A stretch of 64,000 nucleotides of DNA from Tetrapyrgos nigripes (GCA_013368315.1 JAACJM010000099.1:124001-188000), one strand, 5' to 3'; positions 1 to 12,911 are shown, numbered from the stretch's first letter. The notes: generated by a model from the letters alone, not told the origin. A program made the numbers and translations.

Positions 1-760
1 ACCGCAAAGTAGCAAAGTGGATATTTCAAGTAATGTTCTGGAAAGTTTGCTGGATATTATACTGGTTCTGGATATTCTTCATACACTAGTACTGGATAAT
101 GCACTGGAAATAAGTATGTTCTGAACAAACCTTGCTGGATGACGTGCTGATTCTGGATAATGCCCTGGATTTTTCTTATCTAGTGACATGTAGATAGGTT
201 CCTGTGAATCTTCCTGTGAATCATGCAGGTCATGAGTAAGAGTCTGAGCTTAAGGCCAGCCCCTATGCGCGTAGTTAAGAAAGTGACCATGAAGGGGGTG
301 TGGGCCAGCACTGGTGAAAATGAGTCCAGTGAGGTCAAAAATGCTAGACTACACACCAGTAAAGATAGTCAATGAAAAATGGGTGTGTATACTGCTGGTT
401 CAATTTCTGAGAAAAGTATTGTACAATGTAGATCATTTTGTAGCATTGAATCAGAGCTATGATCAATATACATGTGAAGAAGAGACAATGCATTAGAGCT
501 CTCTATAAATTAAAAGGAATGGAGTACCATACAAGAATAGGGGCATATATTCTCTATTACCGTATGCCTGGAGAAAATTGCAAAAAAATTTAGACAGGAA
601 AATTGGGACAAACTCAACATAGCCACACGCAGAAATGCATTCTTCGGCCTCGTAATAACTCTTCCTGCTAAGCTCAGTAGATTTCTTAAAAATTCCTTAA
701 AAATTACATGTTCAAAAACTGATATTTTTTTTACAACTACAAATAATTTAACAAAGTTCC
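1..760. other. Non-coding flank downstream of the KDZ gene, CTGGAT-rich
   Basis: I see no supported gene here. The first 180 bases repeat the words CTGGAT, CTGGATA and CTGGATAATGC several times. A similar CTGGATATT-rich texture occurs near 18.2-18.5 kb. It may be the subterminal part of the transposon that carries the neighbouring KDZ gene, but I could not define a terminal inverted repeat because the element may extend past the window edge. Confidence 0.3.
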
Positions 761-3700
761 TCAATGCTGAACCTTCAAACCCTCCTCCATTTTGGCAATT
801 TCCAACTTTGATGCATGTGCCATACTAGGAACGTCCTTCCAAGATTCAAGACAGACTCTGGAGAGATTGAAATAATGTTCAGCCTGTTTCCTGGCATAGG
901 CTATCCCTCCTCCTATAGTAACTGAACTTTCTGAAGCAAATGAGAGCCAGTTAAGTTTGTTATGATTAACTCGGGTGGAATAGAACTGAGCCCGGGCTTG
1001 CCACACCTCCTGCATCTTTTTATAAAACTCCAACACTCGTCGCATTTCTTCCTGCAAGAGAATGACTTCTTCCTGCCATCAGAAGCATCTTGCTCTAGAT
1101 TTGCACCATTCAATACCCAAAGCTGATAAAATCATAAGATTTATATGACTGAAACCAAATTTGAGATATAAATTACTTACCTTCACCAACCTCAGCTTGT
1201 CCATCAGTTTGTAATCCAAATGACATCCATATCCATGACTGTGTTCTTCGGCCCTCAGAAGTGTAGTTATGCTTGCTCGACTGACTTCTCCCTGCTGACT
1301 CTGCCCTGCCACTACTATGTTCATCTGGATCTACATCTGAAAGTCCACGTATATCTCCATCCATTAATGGCTTCAATCTGTCCTCCCATTCCTTTGGATC
1401 AATTCGTAGCAAAGGCCCCAACACCTTTAAAGCAACATAAGCATGTTTATATCAGGATGCATCAACTTGAATCTTCCTCTCAACATTTTGAATGACTGTC
1501 TGTGAACGGGTCATGTTTCTCTGACCCATATGCGTGGTTCTGCGAAGGTGCCATACAGAGGATTTCAAGGATAGGTGGCGTCTTAGAGATTCCAGAGCCT
1601 CATGAGCCTCGGCACGATGGACTCTGAACTCCAAGACATATAACTTTGAGTTGAAGAATTGAGGATCAAATTTGTTGGATGGAACACAGTATGAAGGGAG
1701 CATTAGTGGAATGGCATGAACAGGGATCTCTGATTGAGCTTCCTGCCTTTCTTGACTGCGAATATATCCCAATCGGGGCATATAGATATGCTGGACCTCA
1801 AAGAAGGCTTCAATCTTCTGTCGCAAACGGGTGGCTCGTTCAATATATTTTGCCTTCTGTATGTCTGATGCACTGCTCTTTATTTGACTGTCCTCCATTG
1901 CAAGATAGGCTCTGAACAATGAATTAGCTTTTTATTCTTTTAATATTGAGAACTTACTGTTCTTCTTCCAGTGATATTCCCTTCATGATCATGGTCCGAA
2001 AAGAAATTGAGTGGACTTTTTCCTGCTCCTTGTCAGCTTCATCCTCCTTGGCCAGTTCCAACCTCACACAGCTCAAAGAATAAGCTGTCTTCATCATTCA
2101 AACCATGTCATATTTAAGAGCTGAAAAGTAACTTACGCTTTTCTTTGGGCTCAAATGGATTCACTGAACCATTTGGATTCATCTCCCAAGCATAAATAGC
2201 CTGCTCAAGCCTTGCAATCAATTCTGAAGGTAAAGCCATAGTCATGAGCTTAAAAGCTAGAGTGTGATCCTCTTGTTGGGATAGCGCATCCTTGAATTTC
2301 TTGAGCAGTGTGCCTGCTGCATACAGAAAGGTTGGAAAAGAAAATCAATAATTCAGGGGTTTAAATACTTACGTAGTACCAATCTTTTACGATAGTTCCA
2401 ATCACCAAAAATGTCATCAAGCGTGTCTCGCCTAGAGCCTGGCCCCATCTCTCTGGTGCTTCTAGATACAGCATTAATGGCAGACCAGCCTCTTTCTGGT
2501 GCTTCACCATCAGTTCTTCCCACCAGAGGTGTGAAATTGAATGAGAAGCGGACCTAGAAGAGAGCATAGCTCTAAGTATCACAGTGATCCAGAATCATCT
2601 AAAGGACAAACCTGACACCATAATTTATGGGCCTTGAGATGGAATTTGGGTACCAGGAATCTATAAGTTTGCAAAGGGTCTGGATGGTATACTTGATCAT
2701 AGACAGATCGGCAGTTCCAAAATTTGATCCCCCAGATGCATGCAGTGTCATAGGAGGTAACTACTGCTTGTGGAGAGCTGTGTTTCATGCTTGACATGAA
2801 CAGATAGTCAATGTTGACATATCTATTGTATTGTTCAGTAAATTGGACAGTCACAAAGAATAATTAGAATAATTCATACCGTTCCCCCTTCTGTAGATCT
2901 CCTACTGATACTGGTCGTTTCATGTCATGTCTGGCACAATCTATGGTAGCAACACCAGTGGAAGCTATCCCTTTCCCTCCCTTGGATAGTGCAAGCTTTG
3001 TGGCATTATGTTCGTTGCAGTGAGATTTATCCTGAGATACAATGGCACTGTAGCAGTGAAGGAAATGCATATATGCAGATTCTCCACAAAATATGCTGAT
3101 CCATTATTCAATGCTGGATCCCTACTCTCACTGGATATATCAAGGCGTTTCAAGACAAAGTTGGCATCCACACCAACAAAAAGGCTGTACTTCCACCTAT
3201 CAACATCAAATGAGGTGTCAAACAGGGCCAGAAATAAAATAAACATACCTATCAGGTGCATCCTGATAATTTTGAGGGATATTGACCTGAGGAATTGGGC
3301 AGGCAGGACATAGTATGGCACATTCACCAGCAAGCGTCCCAGCAGTTCCACGTTCATCGTGACCCTGTCCTGCTCTTTTCATCATTCTAAGATAACACCA
3401 TTCTCTAATAACCCTTAAGAATGCTCAGTAACGATCCTATTGATGCAACATCAGCCAAACCCCATACATATAACAGCAGACCTACAGGAACATGGACTGA
3501 TCCAGAATTATCAGTCAAACGGACAAGGGAGTGCCAGAAATCCAATGCCAAGATCTTGCCCATGAAATTGAGCATTTGAAAGACCTCCAAGCATCGGAAT
3601 GTAAAAGCAGTCTCTGGATTCTCCGTTGTAGCAGGGAACAACCGGTGTTGGAGAAGCTGAGCATTACGTTCTGGAGCACCTTGACACCCACAAAAGTCAA

Positions 3701-4630
3701 GTCGGACTGTATGAATCCTGTCACTCTCTACAACAACGAAGGAGTCTCCTGAAGAAGGTTGAGGATTGTTACATAGGTCATTGGGAGTATGTCCAAGTTG
3801 AATACGTAATCCAGCATCAGCTAAGGATGTTTTTTTCCAGAACTGGTTCTCTCCATTCCATATCTATGAAGTCTAGTAGCATCTTTACATCTAGTAGAAA
3901 ATAAATGACTTACCTGGATTCTATGAAATGGTAATACCTGATGCAAATATGTAATGCATGGGCCACACATCTCACGAAGATCAAAGCAGCTGGTACAACG
4001 ATACACAACTGAAGACATCCTACAACAAGACTGACACTGAAATCCGGCAGAAGATCCAGTGGACCTGCAATGCTCATTCCGCAGTAGAGCAAACAGGAAG
4101 TCTTCTCGATGATGCTGATACCATGTCTGCAGTGGATGATCCTATAGAAATTTTACAAAATTCAAGAGTTAGTACACCCATCTCATAACTGAAGGTAAGT
4201 ACAAAGGAAGGTAAGTACGAACAGAGTTGTGATGGTGAATGTGTACTTGTTGCTCTGAAGTTTCTTCATTAATGTTCACATCAGGTTGATCAATGTTGCT
4301 TGGGTCCAAAAATGAGATTTGGTCAAAGTTTTTCATGGTGTCCTCATATAGCTTGAGGTATGGGGGGGTAGGCTCGTCAAGGACATGGGTGATGGGGTTG
4401 TCCATGAAGGGGTTGGAGTGGAAGCTCCCTACACTACTATGAGCAGAGGATGGAAATGTGGATTGTACTGATACTTGGCCATCATTTTGTTGAGTATAAG
4501 TGGTGTGTCTTATGAAAGACTCAGAATCAGACTGTGTCCTCTGACTCAGAGGATTTGGAATAAGAGATGGAGTAAAGTCACTTTGGCGCGAATATTGCAG
4601 CTGGGGAATCTTGCCTGGTCGTTTGAACAT
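761..4630 (-). CDS. KDZ (Kyakuja-Dileera-Zisupton) family transposase, multi-exon
   Basis: This gene encodes a DNA transposase of the KDZ superfamily, common in Agaricomycetes. The first exon candidate begins at 4630. An acceptor near 4141 opens DHPLQTWYQHH, followed by a cysteine cluster (about 4070-3900, with CQSCCRM, CTSC, CGPC and PFHRIQ) that resembles the CxC2 domain. Next come WNGENQFWKK, the LRIQLGH segment, FCGCQG and FPATTENPETAFTFRCLEVF. The catalytic region follows: HDERGTAGTLAGECAILCPACP (in parts), WKYSLFVGVDANFVLKR, GVATIDCARHDMKRP, GDLQKGERY, VVTSYDTACIW and FLVPKFHLKAH. The later motifs GWSAINAVSRSTREMGPGS and RRDTLDDIFGDWNYRK lie at about 2480-2380. The helical C-terminus ends at the stop at 761-763. 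Introns are short with good GT..AG borders, for example near 3250-3195 and 3915-3868. I found no stop inside the exons I followed, so it may be intact; the first exon junction near 4170 is unsure. Confidence 0.85.
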
Positions 4631-4658
4631 AGCAGGGTGGTGTGTTCATGACAGCTCT

Positions 4659-4872
4659 TCTTCTACTACTTGAAGTATCATTTTGGTATCACGGTGAAGA
4701 CCAAATGATCAATTGAGATCAATCTTGAACCCACCACATGTAATGCCACTTAGACTACCAGAGGATCAATCATCAAACCAGATCAAACCTTGAATTACAG
4801 GACCACATGGTGTCTTCTTCTATGTTGAAGTATCATTTTGGCATCACGGTGAAGACCAAATGATCAATCAGT
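4659..4872. repeat. Two direct copies of a 55-bp repeat upstream of the KDZ gene
   Basis: A block beginning CTTCTTCTA and containing TGAAGTATCATTTTGG, ATCACGGTGAAGACC and AAATGATCAAT occurs at about 4659-4713 and again at about 4814-4868, 155 bases apart, with only a few differences. It lies just outside the likely 5' end of the transposase gene. It could be a transposase-binding subterminal repeat, although that is inference. Confidence 0.55.
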
Positions 4873-5008
4873 GACAATAGTCTATTCCCACAAGAACTTA
4901 AACTACCGACGCATCAGCAAGAACTCTAACTAGTATGCATTTAACTTTTTCTGGAAGAAACTACCAATAAGTCTGATAACTGCCTTAACCACTATTCCCA
5001 CTACACAG

Positions 5009-5766
5009 TGTGGACGTACTACCTGCCTGCCAGGTAGAACGCCCCTACCTCTAGTTTTTTTATTCAACATCATTCATAGAAGACAAGCACACGACGATTA
5101 CACTTTTCCTATTCATTCGACTTCTTTACTGCTTTATAGCGGTAACATACTGTGGCCGTCCGTTATGTCGTTTACCGATAGAAGAAGGGAGATTAGGATT
5201 GGGATCACGTAGTCTGAGGAAGCTCTGTTCTGGACTCTTTATGTTTTTCTCTCATTTCTTTCTTGCGCATGTGGTGATCAAAGTTGTATGAAGACGTCGA
5301 GGAGGACTGGATGGTTCAAAGAGATCGGCCCACTGAAGCTTCTCCGAGGGCGTTGGGGGACCGCCTTCATAGATTGAAGTGGATTCATCTTGGTGTCAGC
5401 CCGTCTCTGAGGACTTGAAGGAATTTTGACGCGTCTTCCGTATTTTAGTATTCTCGGTCACATGTATTATTTAGTAGCGCGCGTCTGCGGACGTGGGAAT
5501 CATCTCCTCTTTTTCTCTTACACTCACAGTCTACTGTCCAACGAGACAAGTACGCTTAGTGTGTCGTCGACGAACGACTATTTTATCCGACTCTCTAAAC
5601 TCAGAACAACGTTTCGGGTTAGGTGAGTATTTCTTTTATTTTCATTTCATCATCTACTTTGTCGTCTCTGGGGAACGACTTGGTATTTTACTCTACACGC
5701 AGTTCACTGTCTGTACAACCGACTGTGTCCCCGGACTCCTCCTGAAGTCTACATCCTCCTTCTCCA
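5009..5766 (+). repeat. 5' LTR
   Basis: It begins TGTGGACGTACTACC and ends CTCCTTCTCCA. It aligns base for base with 14637-15394 at an offset of 9628, with about ten substitutions and no indels that I could see. It should hold the promoter of the retrotransposon; I did not identify a convincing TATA box inside it. Confidence 0.95.
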
Positions 5767-5767
5767 G

Positions 5768-5785
5768 TGGTGACCACTGCAGGGG
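5768..5785 (+). other. Candidate tRNA primer-binding site
   Basis: One base after the 5' LTR the sequence reads TGGTGACCACTGCAGGGG. TGG is the complement of a tRNA CCA end. The complement of the whole site ends CCTGCAGTGGTCACCA, which resembles the 3' end of eukaryotic serine tRNAs (T-arm CCTGCAG followed by an acceptor strand and CCA). The tRNA identity is inference from memory of tRNA structure. Confidence 0.6.
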
Positions 5786-6044
5786 ATACAGTTTTCCGTG
5801 TTTTCAGACCTAAAAGTGAGTTGTCACCACTTTTATACCAATTTCACGCATTTCCAGTCTCGCCGAGCTTTTTCGCAAGCTCACCCTTGCATGTTTGCCC
5901 GCCATTACCGAAAACTCGACAGGGTCATCAGCACCACCTTTGATGCCCACCTCGCTTACGCCGTCGTCATCCTCAACGTCAAATTCTTCAAACTCCATAC
6001 AAGAACCGACCTTCATTCCAGAAAATGCCTTTAACAATTCCAAC

Positions 6045-7861
6045 ATGACAGACACGCCTCCACCGACTCTTACAGTCCCGATGCCGGTCGCCAAGACGCC
6101 GGAGCCCCATACTTCGATGGGAAGAATGCTAGGGACTATCTCGACGAGATCGTCGCTCATGGAATCAGAGTGGGGATTACAGAAAAGGATAAGCTCGTCA
6201 ACTATATCATAACTTACGCTTCTCCAAAGGTCAAGGATGTAATCAGGTATCTCCCAGAGTTCGACAGGGATCTGGAAGAGAACGAGGTCGACACACGAAC
6301 TTGGGACAAGGCGGCTAGTATGCTCAAGTCATTGTATGCGTCGGCATCGGATCCTAAGGAGATAACTCAAAGGGATTTGGAGAAGTTCTGTAAACGAGTT
6401 TGCGAAACAGGGGTTTTTACGTCCAAGAAGGACATTGATGAGTACCGTCAACAATTTCTTTATTATGCTTCTCGCCTTTTGAAAAAGAAACGGATGACTC
6501 AAGAAACCATAAGCTTCTATTTTATCGCAGGTATTCCTCAAGGCCTCAAGCAGTGGTTTGATCAACAGGTACCAGAAACCCAGCGTACCAACGCAAAACC
6601 TCCAGCGATACAGGAATCGGTAACTATCCTATACACGAAGTTCGTTTCAACGTCTCTTCTCTATTGTCCTTGGGACCGTGACGACAAAGACGAGGATCAG
6701 AACGAGGAAGAAACTACCGAGCCAGTGGTCCAACAAACGGCAGCACCAGCTACGACTACCCAGACAGGTGTTAACAACAACAATGGCAATATGAGATCCG
6801 AAGATAGGTATAGGACTCACATGGAAAGTATTACGCGTCAGTTGGAACAACTAACTTTAGCGCTACAAGCCAGTAACCAGTCAGCTATCTCTCAACGGGG
6901 AGGTAATATGGATCCTACGGTGTCTCGCTATTGCTTCGTATGCGGTATGTTCCATACCTTTGCAAACAATCCGAATAGATGTCCTGCTACTGAGGGGTTG
7001 GTGAACGAGAGGCTGATAGCCTATAGCCTGTCGAAGAGGAGGTATACTCTCCCTAACGGGGATGAGTTGCCTCAGGTACCAGATGGACAGTCAGGAGGGT
7101 TGGCCGCGTATTTGCAAAGTCTTGCAGGCAATGTTGGAGCTACGTCTAAAGGACAGAATGTTCCGGTAGCTGGCAGTAGTGGAGGTACAGAGTTTAAGAG
7201 GGATATTCCTCCCCATCAACCTTCGCATTCCGGTACGGTAGGGTGTTTAGGATTGTCAGATGGATTTGGGCATTCGATTCTAGGAGGAGCTGCGTTCGCG
7301 TTGACGTCCTTTCCTGAGGACACTTTTACTGCTGACCCTGCTCTGCGTTCTGGGACAGATACCTCGAACCGTTACAACCCGATGGCCAGACCGGACAAAG
7401 GCAAACAGAAGGCGACTGAGGTCAACCAGCCAGGACCTGTTCCGCAATCCTTTCAGCAACCTCGAGCGGCTACGACTCCAGCACCTTCTCAACCCGTTCC
7501 TCAGCCTCAGCAATCCGGAAATCGCACTTCCATGACGGATATCCCGCCTCCTTCTAACCCAATCAACCGCCAAGATGGATGGAAGGCCTCGCAACCATCT
7601 AACAAGTCAGGACGACCACCAACGTCGACTCAGTCGCAGGATGTACAGATGAGAGACGATGCTAGAAAAACTGCTCCATCAGGGCCTCAATACCATTTTA
7701 CGTCGGACTTGCAGGAGAATTACCAAGCTAGAGACGTATGGGAGAAACTCCTCAAGCAGAAAGTGTCAGTCACCATCGAAGAGTTGATTGGAGGGAGCCT
7801 GACTCTACAGAAGATTGTGACGGAGTCTATGAGGACTAGGAGGGAATATGTTGGGAACTGA
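6045..7861 (+). pseudogene. gag: gag polyprotein of the LTR element, with a probable frame break near its start
   Basis: It encodes the capsid/nucleocapsid protein of the retrotransposon. The main reading frame (from before 6110 to 7861) contains the capsid-type helical region (EKDKLVNYI, TWDKAASML, FYFIAGIPQGLKQWF), a glutamine/proline-rich tail, and a divergent zinc knuckle at about 6930-6985 (RYCFVCGMFH...NRCP, spacing CX2CX12C). ATG codons exist only in another frame: the one at 6045 reads MTDTPPPTLTV and must shift by one base near 6100-6115 to join the capsid frame at PYFDGKNARDYL. The frame is open back to about 6034 without an ATG. This is either a one-base loss or a missed splice. 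The frame ends in TGA at 7859-7861 and the protease follows in the same frame after a further TAA, so readthrough or decay is possible. Confidence 0.8.
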
Positions 7862-8683
7862 GAGGCGAGTACTTCTGCTCTTTCTTAATTTGATTTGGTT
7901 GGTGGTGGCAACGATCCTCGGGTGTCCAAAGACCTCTTGGTCGACATGGACTGTGATAGGGAACAGTTGGCGGATTTCCTGGTCCGTTATTCCTCAGCTA
8001 TCCTTTGTATGCCGGTTAAGAAGTTCTTTGCGATGGTAACTGGTGTGATGGAGGTGAAGATAAATGGAGTAGGATTTCGTGCCATGATAGATACGGGGTC
8101 AGAGCTTAATGTGGCAGGGCCAGATGTTCCAGAGAAAGGGAAGGTCTCGTTGGATTTTGAGGGAATGAAATAGTCCCTCAAGGGGATACACGGAGGCCCT
8201 GAACGTCTTGCTGGAGTGATGACGGATGTGCCTATACAGTTGGGGTCGCACGATTTTCTGCATCACGTCTTTGTCTGTCGCCATCCTATTGCGGACAGAT
8301 ATGATATCATTCTGGGTCAACCGTTTTTGCAGTGGTACGCCTGCAGGATTGATTACTTCAGGATAGGCTCAGTGAAGCTTTTCTTGTGGAAAGATGCAGA
8401 GAAGGAGAGACGTCCAACAGTCATGGTGAACATTGCAGATCCAGAAGACCCTAGGAATACTTCGGTCATCGGAGGAAGCCCGTCATCGTCAGGTCCCTGT
8501 CCTCATCATTCCGCGGAGTCGCATGGTACTGCCTTTTCTTCCCCACCTTTGTCGCAGGCTACGTCGAGCCATGTGTTGTCTCCAATTGCCGAAGTCTCGG
8601 ATTATGATGGACCTGAGGACTATTTTGACACTGAAGGTGTCGAAGAGATAGTGACGGCTGGGGCTCGCAGTCAGGGTTTTTGA
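7862..8683 (+). pseudogene. Retroviral-type aspartic protease domain, interrupted by one stop
   Basis: This would encode the pepsin-like retrotransposon protease that cuts the Gag and Pol polyproteins. The active-site motif AMIDTGSELN has its DTG at 8090-8098, and the second conserved segment ADRYDIILGQPFLQ ends near 8330. It lies in the same frame as gag. An in-frame TAG at 8171-8173 splits it right after FEGMK; the frame resumes as SLKGIHGGPERL, so one nonsense change explains it. The C-terminal stretch is rich in serine and proline and runs to TGA at 8681-8683. The last codons form the slippery site for entry into Pol. Confidence 0.8.
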
Positions 8684-8750
8684 ATGAGGGACCGTCGAAG
8701 ACCTTCTTGGCGGCTCCTGTAGTGTTTGGGAGGTCTCTAGAAGCCCTCAT
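8674..8750 (+). promoter_or_regulatory. Candidate -1 ribosomal frameshift signal at the protease-polymerase junction
   Basis: In the protease frame the last codons are CAG GGT TTT followed by TGA. Bases 8674-8680 form G GGT TTT, a canonical XXXYYYZ slippery heptamer. A one-base slip back places the ribosome at 8680, exactly where the long Pol frame (open from about 8635) continues. Three bases downstream a nested stem can form: ATGAGGG (8684-8690) with CCCTCAT (8744-8750), and AGACCT (8699-8704) with AGGTCT (8731-8736). This is sequence-based prediction only. Confidence 0.7.
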
Positions 8751-11700
8751 GGGCAATCCTGCATATGATGATTTTGATACACTTTCACAACTTTCTCCTT
8801 CTTCTGATTCTTCTTTCATTGATTTCATTGGATCGTATGTGCTGGCGACAGGTGTTACACTGTCTTCAGCTAGACTCTCTCCTTGGACGTTCAAAGCGAT
8901 GATGCTCAACACGTCTACTGTTTCTTCTCTTTCTATTTCTGGTTTGCCTTTCTTGGATGATTTTAATTCTCGGAGTGTTTCTACTATTTCTACCGAACCT
9001 CGCACTCTCGCTCTGGCCTCTTTTATCGATGATGAGGCGGATTTATTCTCACTGCGTAGAGAGACGGAGTTGAAGTTATCTCCTTTACGTGCAATTAGTA
9101 TTTGGAGGACATCACAGTCTTCTTCTGATGGATCTAGGCCTTTTTCTCCAACGTTTTTGACTTCGACGGCGGGTTCTTCTACCCAAAAATTGCCTATGGC
9201 AAAGAGACGGTACAAACCCGTAGATCGAAAGTATAGGCCAGTACCAACGTACATGCCGAATCCCGCTGCTCAGGAATTCAAGTCTATACCTAGCCCGGTG
9301 CGTCTTCAGCTTCCTCTTGACCCTATCCCCTGGCAGCAACTTCAGTTCGGACAACGGGTGACCCGGGAACGGTTTGAAGCTATGATAGCTAAAATCGAGC
9401 CCGGGGTGCTCAGACCTTCCGAACTTGACCTACTAGCTTGGGTAATCACTAATCGGGAGGATGCTTTCGCCTTCGAGCACTCCGAGCGTGGTTCTTTTTC
9501 CAGAGAGTATTTTCCCGACTACGAAATAGCGACCATCAAACACACGCCTTGGCAGCAGCTGCCCATCACATGTGCAAGAGCTATCTTGGAGGACGTCAAA
9601 GCGGAGATTAGGAAAGGTGAAGTGGCAGGACGGTTTGAGCCGACTTGTTCAAGTTACAGGTCCTCTATGTTTGCAGTCGCGAAAAAGTCTGGTGTCAGGC
9701 TGGTTGTTAACTTGGAAGAGCTGAATGCAGTTACCATCCAGGATGCGGCTTTGCCTCCAAATGTCAATGATTTCGCTGAAGACTTTCTAGGTTACGCCAT
9801 TTACGGCCTTTTTGATCTGTTTTCAGGGTTTGACGCTCGCTGGGTTTCGGTGAAGTCTCGACCTCTTCAGGCTTTTCACACTCCATTGGGCGCTCGTCAA
9901 CAGACTACACTAGTTCAAGGTTTTACAAACTCGGTTCAGGAATTTCAAAGGTGCATAGATCATATTCTCAGTTCCGTTCATGATATCGCCCATGCTTTTA
10001 TTGACGATTGCGGCCTCAAGGGTCCAAGATCGAGATATGATGATGAGGAAGTAGTTGGGTCCATTGCCATTCGGCGTTTTGTCTGGGAATATCTGGAGAA
10101 CATGGACTTGCTGCTTGGAACGTTCATTGAAGGCGGGGTGACGGCTTCAGGGACGAAGGCGGTTTTGGCAGCATTTCGTTTGGCCATAGTGGGGACGGTG
10201 GTATCGCTGGAAGGATGGATAATGTCACCTACAATGACTAGAAAGATTGTGGATTGGCCGATTCCCACCTGTGTTCCAGAGGTTAGGGGATTTCTAGGTG
10301 TGGCTGGTACTGGACGTCGATGGATACGAGGGTATGCCATTGTGGCAAAACCTTTGACGGCCTTAACGAGAAACGTGGTAGTGGGAGCTGTGTTCTTTTT
10401 CCCGAGAGATGCGTTGGATGCGTTTGAGGAACTGAAGAGAAGAGTGACGTCTGCCCCAGTGCTTATCCTCATTGACTATGTGGCGGCGAAGAAGGTTTCA
10501 CGCCTGCCCAGAGACTCGGATGAAGGACTGATCATATTGGGGGTGGATTCTTCGTGGATGGGTGCAGGTTGGACGTTTCCTCAGGTCAGAGATGGGGTGG
10601 TGAAGCCGGCTGGTTTTGGGGGTTGTACCTTTAATGAACGAGAGCAGAACTACGGTCAGCCTAAGATGGAGGTGTATGATGTGTACAGAGCTCTGAAGGA
10701 CCTCAGACACAGATTGTGGGGTTGTCACTTTCGTTTACTTCACGATGCGAAGTCTTTGGCTAAAATGCTCAGGGAACCTGACGATGTCCCTAACGCTCCC
10801 GTTTTGCGATGGGTATCTTGGATTCGTCTTTTCACTTTTGAGTGTAAACATGTGCCGGCGACTTCGTTCCAAGCAGAGGATGGTTTGTCGAGGCGCCCTC
10901 ATGTTCCTGGCGAGAAGATAGAGCCGGAGCAGGAGCAATCCGAATTTCTTGATGCATACATAAACTCGGGATCTTACGAGGTCGTTTCGTCGGCGAGTTT
11001 ATCTTTTCTTACATTACTTTCTTTTCTGGAAGTCAGATTTTCGACGGGCTGGAATGAGTCGTGGCGTGTAGCGAAGAGTGCACTGTTCCTTCACCGATCG
11101 GTTTTGTTTATCCTGCCTACTTTTGATGATGCCGAGGTCGACATCAATTTCGTTGACCCCAAGGCGCCTTTTTCGTTTTTATCTTACTCGTTACTACGAT
11201 CAGTGCATAAGGATACTTCTAGACAACTACCAGAGTTCCTTACAAGGAAGAAGGGCATAGAGAGGGAGGAAGAGTTTGTCTTGGGAGGAGAGACGTTTAC
11301 AATTGGAATAACTGACTATAAAACATGTTCTTCTATAGGGTTCGAGGTACAAGCCGGGCACAAGTTCAAGGTTAGGGATCAAGAAACGTCATACCAATGG
11401 TCGGACATCAAGAGTTTCCTGAATACAGGTGTAGTCCCATCTCATTATGTTACGGATAAAGAGAAGTTGCGTTTCTATAAAGGAGCTAGAAGGTTCTTCC
11501 TGAGAGACGAACGGCTTTGGATGTTACCTAAAAAGAACTCTGACGGAGTTCCGAGGTTATTGATCGAGTCGCAAACGAGGCGTTCCGAGCTGATGGCAGA
11601 AGCACACAATGAGACGGGACATAGAGGGAGAGATGCTACTTACAAACATTTATCAGACAGGTTCTACTGGCCGAATATGTTTGAAGACATCTCTTTCTTC

Positions 11701-12864
11701 GTGAGGTCTTGTATAGAATGTCAGAAACTGATCAAGCCTCTTCCAGTCGTGCCTTACAACATATCCTGGCAATCACCACTCTTACGACACTTCAATCTAG
11801 ATTGTATTCACATGCCACCAGGGATAGGTGACTTTCATTACATCGTTCAAGCTCTGGAACCGAATATACTTTGGCCAGAAGCTAGGGCTTTGAAAGTTCT
11901 CAAAGCGGCTCCTGTTGCTAAATTCATTTATGAGGAACTGATTTGTCGTTTCAGTTGTATACCTGTTCTATCAATGGATGCTGGTTCGGAATTTCAAAAA
12001 GAAGTTAGAGAATTACTCAAGACACAGTACAACTGTACTATCATGGTATCAACTCCTTATCATCCGCAAGGTAATGGCGTGGTAGAACGAGCTCACATTC
12101 CTTTAGTGGAGGCTATAGTTAAAGCCTGTGGGGATGCCATAGGGAGATGGCCGCAGCTTCTAGCTCCCGCGTTATTTGCGATTCGAATTACAGCCTCGAG
12201 GTCGACAGGGTACGCTCCCTATTATCTTCTTTACGGAGTCTATCCTGTCTTGTCGTTCGACTTTACTGAATGTACCTGGCAAATGCTCGATTGGGATAAA
12301 GTGTCCTCTACTACTGAACTTCTTGCACTTAGGATTCTACAATTGGAACGTAAAGATCCCAAGCTACGAGAGGCCTATCAGAAGGTTTGAGAATCACGTC
12401 AACGGGCAATAGATGATCAAGCGAAGAGGTATGGGAATAGGTACGACTTCCATGAATACGAGGAGGGTATGTATGTATGGCTCAGGGAATCGCAACTCGA
12501 AATGGTTCATGGGAACAAGGGCGATTGGACTTATTCGGGGCCTTACGTGGTACACGAGAAACGTCGGAATGGATCGTATGTTCTTAGGGAGTTAGACGGG
12601 ACAGTTATAAACGGACACGTCAACAAACAGTGGCTTCGTCTCTTCTACTTTCGACCTGAATACCAGACGCTTAGAACGAGGATCCCTACTAAACTGAAGT
12701 CGCGTCAAGCCAAAGTTTCTAATTTGGATTCTCTCTTATCTGCATCTTTCAATGAGGCAAAGCAGCTTATTTCCTTCTCTTACAGGTTAGACTTACATGA
12801 AGAAGTACGAAAAGGAAAATTGAGTTCGGAATCGGTGTACCGGACGTTGTCGTTCCGGGAATGA
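8680..12864 (+). pseudogene. pol: Pol polyprotein: reverse transcriptase, RNase H, integrase (one internal stop)
   Basis: The frame runs from the frameshift site to 12864. A serine-rich linker of about 190 residues comes first. The reverse transcriptase follows, with VNLEELNAVT, LFDLFSGFDA and catalytic AFIDDC (FIDD at 9997-10008). RNase H begins at LGVDSSWMGAGW. The integrase zinc region has HNETGH and CIECQ. The integrase catalytic triad is D at 11800-11802, D at 11977-11979 and E at 12085-12087, with 35 residues between the second D and E, as in the DD35E family. The C-terminal GPY/F module reads YSGPYVVHEKRRNGSYVL. An in-frame TGA at 12388-12390 interrupts the integrase; reading continues in frame for another 158 codons. 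CGA to TGA at a CpG would explain it. Confidence 0.9.
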
Positions 12865-12911
12865 CTAGCTGAGTGTGCCTTTGATTACTTTCTTAGAATT
12901 GGGTTATGGGC

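Noticed and set aside
8559..9254. A 231-residue frame on the minus strand across the protease/Pol junction
   Set aside because: It is a shadow of the serine-rich Pol linker; the plus strand carries recognisable domains in order.
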